A stretch of 64,000 nucleotides of DNA from Adiantum capillus-veneris (lineage: Eukaryota; Streptophyta; Polypodiopsida; Polypodiales; Pteridaceae): positions 96,858,412 through 96,922,411 of the forward strand of contig CM043963.1 in NCBI GenBank assembly GCA_014529385.2. The letters run 5' to 3'. Of this stretch, positions 34,368-45,239 are shown in pieces. The notes below the pieces were generated by a model. It did not search any database and was not told where the DNA came from. It worked only from the letters and a program-made list of their open reading frames with translations. The position numbers and the translations under genes are program-made. Each line of letters begins with the position of its first letter. Position 1 is the first letter of the stretch.

Positions 34368-34985
34368 CTCTCTCATACCCTACTTGCAAGGCTCACCCCC
34401 TCATTTGTAGGATTCATGAAGGCTTTTGGTACACACACAAAGCATCCAATTTTTAGTAAGCTTTGACCATTAGACACAAACTTTGAATTTTGGAACCTTA
34501 GCATTTTGGAAGTCTTAATGGGTTGAACCTTAGGGTCTTTAAAGCCCATTGTTGCACGTTGCTCTTTTGCAGATGGCCACACCTTTGGATCCCTACTATG
34601 GTCGATCTGTCAGCTTAACCATTATTCTAGATTTTTCTCCCTTGGCACTTCCCCACATTAAATGATTAGTTTAACATGAGAAAATCATTTAGGAGAATTA
34701 TTCATTAGTCCTTTTTCTAGCGGGTAGAGGATCCTATGACATCGTTCCAGAATAGATGACTAGTCCATTTGGCGCTTAGAGCCTAAGCTACCGCAAGCAT
34801 TTCTCCACATTAGTCTTATCAATCTTCCATAGTAGAGTGACAAGCTCTACTTGGTGTTTGGGAGAGGTCTTCTCCGCAAACTTGATCTAAGCATGCATAC
34901 TACTTAACATTTGTGCACAATAAAGAAAAAGAGAGTCTTATAAGACAAAAGCTTTTCTCATTTTAAAAATTTGTACATTTTCTTA
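32641..34985. other. Non-coding, with short microsatellites
   Basis: No coding similarity or boundary was found over about 2.3 kb. (GA)n lies at 33784-33796, short (GT)n at 33825-33842 and a longer (TG)n at 34329-34365. The right part adjoins gypsy element C and may contain its 3' LTR, but I could not define TG...CA ends. Confidence 0.45.
34329..34365. repeat. (TG)n microsatellite
   Basis: About 18 TG units. Confidence 0.95.
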
Positions 34986-35034
34986 ATCTAGGAAAGCATT
35001 GTAAGCATTGACAAGGTTTAGGTTATCCTTTAAT

Positions 35035-35339
35035 TGTATGCCTTGCATCCATCTAGCATCTTCAAAAGGATAATTCTTAAACTTAATAAGATATCATCGG
35101 ATAGTCTTATCACCTCTTAATACCTTGTCTTCATGTGAGAGAATGGACTCCGGGTGCAGCACCTCTTCTTGGTCCTTGATCTTCGGTGGGTCTTCAATAG
35201 TTGGTTCTTGAGGTGGCTCTCCTTTGTAAGGCTTTAGTAGGCTCACATGAAAAGCATTGTGTATGAGCCAATGGCTGGGCAACTTGAGTTGATAGGCAAT
35301 CTCATTGATTGGTCTAAGATCTGGAAGGGACCATAGTAC
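35035..35339 (-). pseudogene. Chromovirus integrase C-terminus and chromodomain
   Basis: The minus-strand frame contains 'NEIAYQLKLPSHWLIHNAFH' and 'VSLLKPYKGEPP', the standard end of gypsy integrases, then 'EEVLHPESILSHED'. A TGA at 35094 precedes 'YLIKFKNYPFEDARWMQ', which matches the chromodomain core (YLVKWKGYPxxxATWE). The first residues after 'GPFQIL' are cut off by the 775-bp insertion. Confidence 0.85.
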
Positions 35340-36114
35340 CTTTTTTTGGTATACTTGCAATGCCCACCTCTCTCAGTTTTGCCACCACAATATATGTTGC
35401 ACAGTTTGTAAGTCCCCTATATGAGGAGAAGACAATGGTGCACATATATTTGGTGGTTTCCAGCTTTGCACCATGCTGGTGAGATCTCTATTTGTGATCC
35501 TGGATGGTACATATCAAATTCAAGGGCAACTTTGGGGGTCGAAATATCTTGGCCGGACGACGGAATATTCCTTTTTTCCATAATATCTTGGCCGGAAGAT
35601 GGCCGAAATACAATCGGGAAATGGCCATCCGGTGGTCGGTGGTCCCTATCTTTGGTTGGTGATCGATGACGGTTAGTGGTCTTTGGCTGGTGGCCTGTAA
35701 TCGATTTCTAGGAGGACTTGTCTACCCAAAAGAGGCTACACATGGGCGCATAGGAGAGTCCTACTTGGACTTCTAAGCGCGGCTGCACATGGGTGTTTAG
35801 AGGCTCCCTTACATCTATATAAGGAGGCCTTATCATGAGTAATTTGGTAGAATGGTGTGCACACTTGACGCATACAACACATCCTTGTGTAAGGATTGTT
35901 AGTCCCTTGTATTCCTACTTGCTCTAGCTCTCTAAATCGCCATCTAAGCTCTACCTTGAGAGCGCATGGGTGGATGACACCATCACTTTATGATAGTGTG
36001 ATACTCTAAATTTTTGATTTTCCACTAATATACTTTGCATTGTATCTCTGTCTTCTCTCCCTGCTACTAGATCCTTATTGTATTCCGCATTTCTTACACC
36101 TTTTGCTAACTTAG
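35340..36114. mobile_element. 775-bp insertion with 8-bp target duplication
   Basis: It is flanked by CATAGTAC (35332-35339, 36115-36122) inside the gypsy integrase. No clear terminal inverted repeat is visible. The left end has CTTTTTTT, which could be a poly(A) tail on the minus strand, as in retroposons. A TATATAAGG motif near 35817 resembles an LTR promoter, but the ends do not fit TG...CA with a 5-bp duplication. It contains repeated 'TGGCCGG' and 'GGTGGTC' motifs. Class undetermined. Confidence 0.7.
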
Positions 36115-36122
36115 CATAGTAC

Positions 36123-36458
36123 TTTTGGTGTCCCGTAGGAGTCTTGCCCGTCGTGTGCCTTAATCAAGCCTTGGTAAATCTAAGTAATACCCAATCGTTT
36201 TTTTTTAAGGCTTGGGCTCTTCTGTGCTTATTAGCAGCAACCTTTTGCCTTTGGTGTGAGATAGAGATAGCATCCTTAATCTTTTGGAAAGATTCTTGTA
36301 GGTCTCGGCTATACTCATCTACAACAAAGATCTTCCCGTATACCTTAAGTAGCAGGGGACTTTTTTATCTTCCCTCAATTACCTCCAAAAGGTGCTTTTC
36401 CCGTGGAAGTATGTACATTGTTATTGTAGGCATACTCTACTAAGGGTAAGTACTTCTC
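36123..36458 (-). pseudogene. Chromovirus integrase, region between core and C-terminus
   Basis: Minus-strand pieces 'EKYLPLVEYAYNNNVHTSTG', 'KAPFGGN', 'SFQKIKDAISISHQRQKVAA' and 'DWVLLRFTKA' follow the integrase core in the usual order. Stops and small frame changes are present. The segment continues to 'HQKYYA' at the edge of the 775-bp insertion. Confidence 0.8.
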
Positions 36459-36827
36459 TCATTGGGACCTTTGATCTACTTCCGTTACATAGGATTTTAG
36501 TAGATCAAGAATTGTTAGGTTAGATATTTCACTTTGGGCATCTATTTGCGGGTGATAGGGCGAAGATAAATTTAACCTTGTCCCTAAATTCTCAAAGAGA
36601 CCCTTCCAAAAACTAATGGTCATTCTAGGATATCTATCCGACACTATGGACATTGGCAAGCCATGGTACTTGAAGATTTGTGAAATGAAGAGGGTTGCCA
36701 TTTGATGGGCTTTGATAGTCTTTTTGACACCGTGTATAAAATGAGCTTGTTTACAGAACTTGTCTACTATCGTCCATAATCCTATATTCCCATGGATAGA
36801 CTTAGGCAATCCAAAGATAAAATCCAT
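36459..36827 (-). pseudogene. Chromovirus integrase catalytic core
   Basis: A 122-residue minus-strand frame begins 'MDFIFGLPKS' (first catalytic Asp), continues 'HGLPMSIVSDRYPRMTISFW' (second Asp in SDR) and ends 'YHPQIDAQSEISNLTILDLL' (the Glu of the DDE triad in QSE). All three catalytic acids look present, although relatives read 'QTERVNRTL' where this has SEISNLTIL. A stop follows 'EVDQRSQ'. Confidence 0.9.
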
Positions 36828-36960
36828 GGATATGCTCTCTCATGGTGAATTAGGGATTGGCAATGGTTGAAGCAATCCAGGTTGCTTCCGTCTATCAAAC
36901 GTTTCTTTTGGCATACCACACATTTAGAAACATACTCTTGTATGTTTGCTTTCATGGTAG
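36782..36960 (-). pseudogene. Chromovirus integrase zinc finger, C-terminal half
   Basis: 'MKANIQEYVSKCVVCQKKR' gives the CxxC pair of the HHCC zinc finger. The HH half lies at 40546-40830 beyond the 3581-bp insertion. The overlap with the core frame reflects a frame change. Confidence 0.88.
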
Positions 36961-37539
36961 AAGACATATTTAGGAATTTTGGGAATTATTCAAGTCCCAT
37001 TTTTTGAATTCCACTCGCAAACTTAGTATTTTTGTGCAGTTTGGTCTATCATCTATTATCGGATACACTCAATTCATTTGCCTTGTTTTTTCAAGAACAC
37101 CTTCATTTTGATATACTTTAGCTATTTCAAGAAGCTCACCAATTAATAATATTCTCTAAATAGTGTGATGAACTCTACTCTAGTCATAATATAATGAGGA
37201 CTTTAGAGCACTTGGAGGTCATCTAGAAGGAGTTTGATGCTCGTTAATGAGTTCAATTTAGGGCACTTGGAGGTCTATTGAAAGGAGTTAGATGCTTGTT
37301 ACCTCTAGAAATAACGCCTCTTTAAACAAGTTTTTTGAATACAAAGTTAAGAATTTGTAAAAATTAGTGTCCTTTTTGGAGAAAAAAAACATACATTTGG
37401 TTCCACTTAGAGATGGAAAAATGAATTTTTACATGGAAACCAAGCTACCTACATAGAGATTTTAGACATGACAAGCACTTTTGAAAATATTGGGCCTCTA
37501 TCATGGTATGTATAAAAATGTGTGCATGCTCAAACTTAA

Positions 37540-37855
37540 GTTTGAGTCACACACCTGGCTCAAACTTAAGTCCGAACCTAGCATCTACCATGGCTAGGTA
37601 CAAAAATGGTAGAGGCTAAACCCCTACCAAATAGAAGAAGGCATGGAGGCTCAAAATTAAGTTTGAGCCTCTATCATCGCTAGATACAAAAATGGTAGAG
37701 GCTAAACCCCCACCAAATAGAAGAATTCATGGAGGCTTGATCCTCTACCCTTGCTAGATACAAAAATGGTAGAGGCTAAATCCCTACCAAATAGAAGAAG
37801 GAATGGAGGCTCGAACTTAAGTTTGAGCCTCTACCCTTGCTAGATATAGAAAGGA
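37540..37855. repeat. Tandem ~75-90-bp repeats in the 3581-bp element
   Basis: Three to four units each contain 'AAAAATGGTAGAGGCTAAA', 'CCAAATAGAAGAA' and 'ATGGAGGCTC'. Some units also have the palindrome-like 'CTTAAGTTTGAG'. Confidence 0.85.
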
Positions 37856-37857
37856 AA

Positions 37858-37859
<2 letters not shown>

Positions 37860-37912
<53 letters not shown>
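37860..37912. repeat. (GA)n microsatellite
   Basis: About 25 GA units directly follow the tandem array inside the 3581-bp element. Confidence 0.95.
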
Positions 37913-37913
<1 letters not shown>

Positions 37914-39319
37914 TGGTCACGCTTCCCTCTACTAGAAATATCTTTCTTTGACCCCCTACACCATTTGCTCAAAAAAGCTTGTTATCAATGGGGTAATTTT
38001 TTCATGTCATCATGAGAAATAGTGTGACTCAAGTAGGTAAATTAAACAAGTTCTCTCACCCAATATGAGCGGTGGCATGTGAGAAGCTTAAGACAAGATG
38101 CGATAGTTGAGCTTCTTTCCAATCACATTATCTAAGAGACCATGCATGAGCATGTGACAATCTATACGCAAAGCCTTGGACGCTAGGCATGGACGGGGGG
38201 CTTGGAACGCATGACAAGCATTGACAGCAAAGCAAACCCTTGGTGTGATCCATTCACAAAGAGGCCATAAAGTGGCCTTCATACTATGATTGTCCTCAAG
38301 CTTGGTGTGCCTTACATGAGCGCCTTCAGATCCAAACTCTGGTGTGCTATAGTGTGATTGGATTGTAGCATAGTATAGACTATAATAATAGAAATGGTAG
38401 TAGCTAGAGAAATGGAAGACTATAATAGTGTAATTAGATCACAATATAGTATAGACTATAACATAATAGAAATGGAAGTAGATAAAGACGAGCAACTGCA
38501 CCATGCCGGCTTTGCAGCAACAGCGAAGGTGGTGGAAGCAGATGGTCTCGTTAGGACCTCATGAGGAGTGGATGTCAATCTTGATCTCCCCGTGCATTGC
38601 TGTCATGCACCATGTCAACTACACCTGGTTGCTCCCATGTGCAGGTTGGATTTGTAGATGTTGTAGTTGTATTTTGTGTTGGCTTTTTCTCCTAACCTTA
38701 TTCTGAGTGTGAGGATATGTGCCACTTTAAACACAATATGCATGGAAGTAACATCAGGTGGAAGATGGGCTTGTATGTGGAGTAGCTTTCTGTCCCCCTG
38801 TCCCTGCTGCAATGCCCTCATGCACCATGACTACACCCTTAGGCTCCTATGCACAAGGCTCCGCCTTTGAGAGAAGATTGATGCCTTTGATAATCCAATT
38901 TGTGACTGCCCTCAATCTATGACGCCTTCATAATCCAACTTGTGACTGCCCTGAGCACCTTCAAATCCAAGCTCTTGTATGCTCTTAGCAAGTAAACACA
39001 GGCTATAGTCAACGTTTCACCTATGTGAGCACTCTCAACGTACTGACAGGCTTCTAAATTGTCATTGAGTCTCTCTCACACTCTCTCTCTCTCCCTCTCT
39101 CTCTCTCATGGAACCCACATTATACACATAGAGACTCTTTCCTCTCCCCTTTCCGCATGCATGGCATGAGCCACCCCATCTCCATTTCCATGAGGAAGTA
39201 TCAAAAGGTTGGAAATGACGATCAATGACGGCGTGCCCCGCTCCCATCGTCATATTTAGAATTCAAATTAAAGTGAACCAATTAGTCATCATGTTTTCGT
39301 ATGCCTTTCTAATATCATG

Positions 39320-39650
39320 TTTATTTTTTAAAAGGGCTCGGCCTCGAGTTCGAACTAGAAGGGTTCAAAGGGAGGGTTCAAACTTCCTTGCATTGCATGC
39401 CAGCTCAAGATTTTTTAAAGGGCTCGGCCTTAAGTTTGAATGATAAAATCTTAGGGTGGGTTCGAACTTCATAGTGCACTGCCAGATCAAGCCTTTTCAC
39501 CTCACTACAATTCGCACAAGGTGTCCAACACTTGGCCTAAGTTCGAATGTGCAAGCCTTAGGGTGGGTTCAAACTTCACACTACCTTTAGTTGCATGCCA
39601 CCTCCAAGTCTGTTGACTCACTACAGTTCAAAAAGGAGTCCAACACTCAT
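39320..39650. repeat. Degenerate ~100-130-bp repeats in the 3581-bp element
   Basis: Units share 'GGGCTCGGCCT', 'AAGTTCGAA' and 'TTAGGGTGGGTTCRAACTTC' variants. Three copies are discernible. The embedded GTTCGAA motifs resemble tRNA B boxes, but no tRNA fold accompanies them. Confidence 0.7.
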
Positions 39651-40545
39651 TTTTGTAAATATACACAGTGAGACAACAAAATGAAAGCAAGGACATGGCT
39701 ACATCACCTCTATCACAAGTTACAGATTGCGAGTCAATGAATACATGTTCTTTTAGGTGACAAAGGCCCTGGACATAGTCCTATTCCGAGCATTGATGCT
39801 GCCCAAGCTCGTAGTAGGTTCAGAAAAGAAACCAATGGTGCTCCTCTAACCACTTATTGCCATGTTGAAGGAATGATTCTACATGGACTAGTTTTGCACA
39901 TTTTGAATCCAACCTTTCAACTACGAGAGTGTCCTGTGGCCTTTGGACTCTAGAATTTTGGAGCATGCTTTGGACTTTGGAATCTCTAAGCTACAATGCT
40001 TTTACAATGGCCCTACACCGCAAGTTTGAGACGAAAGTTCAAAATTTTTTTGTCACAACAATTTGGTTCTAGACAATGCAGAGAGGATTGAACAATGGAT
40101 TTTTATCATCAATAATAGTTTCTACATTGTGTAGAATCTAATCCCCATGACTCTATATTGTAAGCACATGAAATTGGTTCTAGACTCTATTTTTGTCTTT
40201 GTAAGCACAACAAGGATAGCCACATGATTGAATACCATGTACATTTGGCAAGGCTCAGCCTAGAGTTTGGTCTTGAAGCTGTGTTTTGACACAATGTCTA
40301 CTCATAGATAATCACACTTGACGACAAAGATTCAAGAGCAGTCATTTTTGAACAAGTTTGTAGTTCTGAGACTCAAAATATTAATGTCATTTGTGATCTT
40401 ACTAGTGCATGAAAACCACTAAAAACTAGATACAAATGCAATGAGCATCATAGAACATTGTTTACCTCCCCTCAAGAAATAGAGAACGAGACGAATTGTC
40501 CCATTTTTGTGCATTTTTCTCATAATTCCTAAATATGTCTTGTAG

Positions 40546-40833
40546 GCCAATATAAATATGTTTCAATCCATTTTAGGGTAGAATAAATCCCTCTATGCCC
40601 CGCATAAGGAGGATCATGAGATTCATACATTACTTTCTCACATAGTTTATTTCCATAGAGAAGATAGCCATCTTGTAAAGTAAATGGTTCCTCTTTCTTT
40701 CCTATTGAAAGGGCTGAATCACATTTCTAAACCCGGGATCAATAGCATACTCATCTATCATAGAGGATAGATCATTGTGAGTTTCTATGGAAACCGCATT
40801 CACTCTCGGCCGTCTTGAGAGTGTATTGGTTAC
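40546..40833 (-). pseudogene. Chromovirus RNase H-integrase linker and HH half of zinc finger
   Basis: The minus strand reads 'VTNTLSRRPRVNAVSIETH', then 'GYLLYGNKL', 'ESHDPPYAGHRGIYSTL' and 'YLYWP', with a stop before VTN and another after 'IQPFQ'. Relatives have a HHCC finger with ...H...AGHxG...T; both H positions can be seen. It ends at the right border of the 3581-bp insertion. Confidence 0.85.
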
Positions 40834-41365
40834 TTAATTATGCTTGCCAGCAATGTGAGCAATATGAAAATGAAATTGCAAAAGAAAAATTTCCCACCTC
40901 ATTTTTTGTTTGTTGGAGAGCTTGGTCTGCGTCATGAAGTAATTAAAGCTTTGGTGATCCGTTTGCAGAATGAAAGGAGTCCCCAATAAATAGTGCCTCC
41001 ATGAGTCTAAGGCATGTAGAACTGCGAGGAGTTCCTTTTCATATATGCCTAGAGATTTCTCAATAGGGTCTAGCCTTTGACTTTCATAGGCTATGGTGTG
41101 CCCTTCTTGGAGAAAAACAGCTCCAAGGCAATCACCACAAGAGTCCCATTGGTCCTCAAATGGCTTTGAGAGATCCGGCAGTGTAAGCACAGGTTGAGAG
41201 ATAAGCTTTTCTTTAAGCTTTTCAAAAGCATTGTTCTCCTTGTTGGCAGACCATGTATACCTAATGTTTTTCTTTGTTAGTTCATGTAATGGCCTCGTGA
41301 TTTGTGAGAACTTTTCCATGAAGCATCTATAGTATGCACAGACACCTATAAAGCTTCTTAGTTCA
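40834..41365 (-). pseudogene. Chromovirus RT connection and RNase H
   Basis: A 161-residue minus-strand frame from Met 41319 contains 'RPLHELTKKNIRYTWSANKE', 'CLGAVFLQEGHTIAYESQRL', 'EKELLAVLHALDSWRHYLLG', 'QTDHQSFNYFM' and 'FHIAHIAGKHN'. These are the RNase H motifs of gypsy elements; the first catalytic Asp lies in the 'DSCGD' region. The connection motif 'FIGVCAYYRCF' lies upstream to 41365. The catalytic RT palm is missing. It closely resembles element A at 8580-8930. Confidence 0.92.
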
Positions 41366-41370
41366 TGAAG

Positions 41371-42060
41371 AATAAAACCTCCAAGCCATTCAATTGGTAA
41401 TGGGTTACCAGAGTGTCAATATGTCTATGACACAAAGAGAGATAATTAGATCCTTTATTGGGGCAGGTCATCAAAAGTACTTGTATATGGTACAATTGAA
41501 ATTTGCCACTGGGTATCAAACATGGGTCCTTACACATCCACCTTAACCACTAGGTTATGCAAAAATAAAAAACTTTAATTCAAAAAATGTCATATTTTTA
41601 TTCACAAAAGGGTATTACTAAAGGAAATTCAAAAAGATATTTACAAATTGAGTAGGCAAAGGAAGGGTTATAATCTTGGAAATCTTAGAAATGAGAATTT
41701 TGATAATACCTCTTGCACACATGTGATATAGTTGTTTCACATATAGTGTACACCGTAAGATCCTAAGGTAGAGATAGCCAATGTTATCCATGAGTAAAAG
41801 ACATCAAATTTCGGACATAGTTTTTGAGGTCTAGTGTATAAGAAATGTTAGTGACCTTGGCTAGGTGAACTTATGTGCTAGTAGAGAAACTTCATATCAC
41901 TCTCTATGACTATGGATCCACAAGTTTATGTAGACACATCCTCAAAAAATCCACTAACTAATTTTGGTGCTAGAGAACTAAAGGAAGTATGTCTCTCTAA
42001 TGGAAGTAGGTGAAATAAAGGTCCGATTACTTGAGCCTACAATTCTTGTCAAAGTTTTAA
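41371..42060. other. Unassigned
   Basis: No coding similarity. A 'GGGTATCAAACATGGGTCC' stretch near 41511 followed by A-rich DNA is reminiscent of repeat ends, but no terminal repeat could be paired. Confidence 0.35.
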
Positions 42061-42073
42061 CACTAGGATTCTA

Positions 42074-42685
42074 ATGGGGAATGCGTGCCGCAAGTGTTTT
42101 CTAAAGTATCTTGGATCTTCAAGCAACGTGCAGCTATCGGGCCTCGTCGAGTTTGAAACCGTGGCAACTTTGACGAATATTGGAAGGGGAGACTTATTGG
42201 TTTCAAGAACCATAGAGTCAATGGCAGAGTGGCCATTTTTCAACACGTGTACTCTTGACGTTCCATGCGCTTGAGAAATGGACGCTCAAGAGATTTCCCA
42301 ATACATTGTAAGTTGTAAAGCATTGTTGATTGCTGATTGTAAATGCTTGTTATTTATTTTTTACTTGATAGTTTTTGGTGTTTTCATAGATAGAGTCCCA
42401 TCCGACTTTGTTGAGGAGCAACCAATCAAGAATCTCACAGGAACCTTCAACTCTCTTCATGCTGAAATTGGTATTATGATGCTTCCCAACTCACCACCTT
42501 CAATTCTGCTGTCATGCAGAATCTTCTTCTACTCACACACGTATGTATTGTGGGCCTCAAAGGATGGATATGGTAAGATCATTGTTGTTGACAAAGCTTC
42601 ATTAATGAGCCTGGAATGGCCACAACCTAATGTGTGGTCACTCTTCTCAGTAAAGGAGAAGATTCTTTTTGATATTTTCTCCTAA
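42074..42685 (+). CDS. Unrecognised gene fragment X1, one probable intron
   Basis: A first coding segment (about 42074-42308) reads 'LVEFETVATLTNIGRGDLLV' and 'MDAQEISQYI', with one internal TGA at 42272. A candidate GT-AG intron (about 42309-42390, donor TTGTAAGT, acceptor TTTTCATAG) leads to a second segment with 'PSDFVEEQPIKNLTGTFNSL', 'SPPSILLSCRIFF' and 'LEWPQPNVWSLFSVKEK', ending at 42683. The reading frame also stays open across the intron, so splicing is not proven. I do not recognise the family. It could be an old host gene or a transposon accessory gene, as it sits with X2, Y and the H3/T2 pair. Confidence 0.35.
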
Positions 42686-42699
42686 TTCAAATTTGAGAA

Positions 42700-43256
42700 G
42701 GCTTCCATATCAATAGGTCTCAATTGGTGCAGCCCCGTACATGTTTTTGTACACATGTTCAAGACATTGCCATTCAGTGTCACACCTACTATGTTTTGTA
42801 GCAAGAGTGTCATGTATGAAGCACTAAAACTGGTATTTGGATATAACTGGGGAATGGTTGAGGGAGTGCACAAAGGGATAAATACAAGTGTAAGGTAGGG
42901 GCTTCATGCATAGAGATACAATATTTGAAAGTGCACACTACTTTGTACCTATGTTTCCACTATGGGAGTTAGATATGTAAGAGTGGAAAGTGGATACCCT
43001 TACAACTTCTAGTGTTGCTAATTTTGTGACATTTGACATGCCCGTTACTTTGCCAAGTAGTGTTTCTGAGATTGTGCAAGTTCGTGAACACTGGACACTC
43101 ACCAACATACGGGAACACTTGATTATCTTGGGCTACGAAGAAATCAAGGCTGCTTACTTTCGTCGCAATCGGAAAAAGGCCAGTTTAATTTATATGTTGT
43201 CTACTGTGCCAATTGTTAGTCGTATTAAAAGCATTTTTGTTGTTTCAAATTGGTAG
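42700..43256 (+). CDS. Unrecognised gene fragments X2
   Basis: A frame at ~42715-42897 ('KTLPFSVTPTMFCSKSVMYE', 'GYNWGMVEGVHKGIN') ends at a possible donor (AAGT|GTAAGG). A second frame, from Met 42990 to 43256, reads 'TFDMPVTLPSSVSEIVQVRE', 'NIREHLIILGYEEIKAAYFR' and 'TVPIVSRIKSIFVVSNW'. Codon-level composition looks protein-like in both. Their order and strand suggest exons of the same gene as X1, but no homologue comes to mind. Confidence 0.3.
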
Positions 43257-43613
43257 GTGGATGGAGGCAGCCATGAAAGTGGAAGAGGAATGGAGGGTTG
43301 GCGGTGCACTGTCTTTAAGTTGATCTGATAGATCAATGTAACTGGCTTTAATGCCACATTGTAAAGCATTCTATTTAATGGAAATTCAAAACTTTTATGT
43401 CGTTCTAATATCACCTTCATTGATTAAGTTTTTTAGATTTTGTTTGGGTATTTGTGTGTGCACCCATGTGTGTTTGTATGTATATCAAAGAGCTTTGGGA
43501 TGTTATCTTTTTCTACAGCGGTCCGCGACGGGGTGGGGAAGGGGGGGGGGGTGTATATAAAGGGGAGGGGGCTTCTTATTTTTTTGTCAATACTGGAGAG
43601 TGAGATAGAGATA

Positions 43614-43735
<122 letters not shown>

Positions 43736-43740
43736 TTGCC

Positions 43741-45237
43741 ATGGCAGCACATGCTAGCGCATCCTCCTCCCATGTAGCAACATCGTTGAAAGAGCCACAC
43801 ACCCCCGTTTCGCGGTTTCTTCTTTTCTTAGAGGACATCAAATATGTTGGACACAATGATCTTCACAACTTCTTTACCTGCACAATGGATTTACAAAAAA
43901 CCATGCAACTCCAGAATGACACATTTCATGACATCATAGAGTATATGCATGTGCATATACTCAAGTATGCTATGAACTTCGAAGAAAACACCAGTTGTGG
44001 TTGCCATGTGATCTGCATTGCTACATCCACAAGGGTGACACTACATTTTCAAAAAGACTAGCCCGCTTTGAGGCGATTGCAAAAGAGGAGAACCACTTCT
44101 GCGAAGTGACAAAGGAAGTTGAAAATACCTTCAAGAAGTGCAAAATTGGGCAATATTTCTTGTCCAACATTGCCACTCTCTTCTTCCTCATCATCAATGA
44201 GGAGCCCTCCTTGGAGGAGATGGAGATCCGGCATCTGGCAGCGGGTGGGGTGTTGCCGGATCATAACGATCCCAAGGCCGCACCTATAGATGTCCAAAAT
44301 GAGCAAAGACTGCAAGATGTTGAATATCCCCATGGCTTGGAAGAAGCAGTTGCAGTGAGATAGCAAATTGTTGGCACCTCCGAGGTGCCCAACCCTGAAG
44401 CCATGACCCTGTTGCAATTCTCAAAGTGGAGATTAGCCGTCTCATCATCATAATTATGGAAGATGAAGATTATTTATTCTTACATAATCTGGAAAAGGAT
44501 TTTGGTGTCCGACTAGATGAGTGTCTTAGCCTCATATGCACCAAGATGGAGTTCCCCCTTGATCCTACACGTGAAGCTACATATGAGAAGCTGATTTCAT
44601 TGGGGGACTCTGTTGCTGACACAATTGCACTAGTGACAAAGGATATTCTTGTAGTAGAGCAGAGTGAAGTCACGGACGAGGAGTTTGTTGCCACACAAGC
44701 CAAGGCTGTTGCCAACCAAACTCCTATCTACCCCGATTAGCCTGGTTCGCTCAGCCTCTGCAAGGTTGCTGAGAGAAAATTCTCTATCAAACTTGAAGCC
44801 TCACCAACTATGGATGATGAAGATAAGAAACAAGAGGTAATACTAAGCATCTTGTACGATGATAATTCCACCTTTCTTCTTTGCTTTTGGTTAATTACAA
44901 TTTTGCATGATGTTTTGGACATGGACCTGTGGGCTAGCCGGAAGGGGGGAGAGCGCACAATGTTTGGGCCTCAGGAAGCCCTAGCACACTACATCGGCAG
45001 ACTACCAATGTAGGATGTGTGCATCAGACACAAGGATTTCTCCCCGAACAGCCATTTTGTTTTGTGGGTGCTAGTAAATTCCTATGCGACAAGGTCATGA
45101 CATTTATTGCTCTTTGTCAAGCCCTGGGAGTTGACAGTGCCCAAGCTATGGATGCTTTTGTATTTACATCCATTCTACCCAATGCTAAAGAACGTCATAG
45201 AGAGATCGCAAAGCGTCTCCTATCAAAAGATAGTTAA
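43741..45237 (+). pseudogene. Unrecognised gene Y, in several frames
   Basis: Successive + frames look like one decayed protein of ~450-500 residues. They are 43741-44061 ('RFLLFLEDIKYVGHNDLHNF'), 44043-44363 ('RLARFEAIAKEENHFCEVTK', 'EEPSLEEMEIRHLAAGGVL'), 44426-44740 ('EKDFGVRLDECLSLICTKME', 'EFVATQAKAVANQTPIYPD'), 44810-45013 ('LHDVLDMDLWASRKGGERTM') and 45019-45237 ('VMTFIALCQALGVDSAQAMD', 'KERHREIAKRLLSKD'). The pieces are acidic and helical. At least three frame changes and a stop at 44738 separate them. No family was recognised. The start at 43741 has a GCCATGG context. Confidence 0.35.
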
Positions 45238-45239
45238 GC

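Larger units (their letters stand above)
36961..40541. mobile_element. 3581-bp element with 18-bp terminal inverted repeats
   Basis: Both ends read AAGACATATTTAGGAATT inward, then TTGGGA on the left and ATGAGA on the right. It is flanked by GTAG on each side (36957-36960, 40542-40545). Excision with one GTAG restores the gypsy integrase frame, so the borders are secure. No transposase was recognised. It carries repeats at 37540-37855 and 39320-39650 and a (GA)n at 37860-37912. A 4-bp duplication with these termini does not match the plant superfamilies I know, so it is a DNA-transposon-like element of unassigned type, probably non-autonomous. Confidence 0.85.
34986..41370 (-). mobile_element. 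Ty3/gypsy chromovirus-type element C, minus strand, twice interrupted
   Basis: Read on the minus strand from 41370 to 34986: RT connection and RNase H, integrase zinc finger, integrase core, GPF/C-terminal region and a chromodomain-like tail. Two insertions split it: 36961-40541 in the zinc-finger region and 35340-36114 in the C-terminal region. Removing each with one target copy restores the reading frame at 'YLYWPTMKANI' and 'QKYYGPFQIL'. Gag, protease and most of RT are missing beyond 41370. The chromodomain tail, which in relatives steers integration to particular chromatin, identifies a chromovirus. Confidence 0.88.

Noticed and set aside
39320-39650. tRNA genes suggested by GTTCGAA motifs
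   Set aside because: The motifs sit in a degenerate tandem repeat with no A box or cloverleaf around them.
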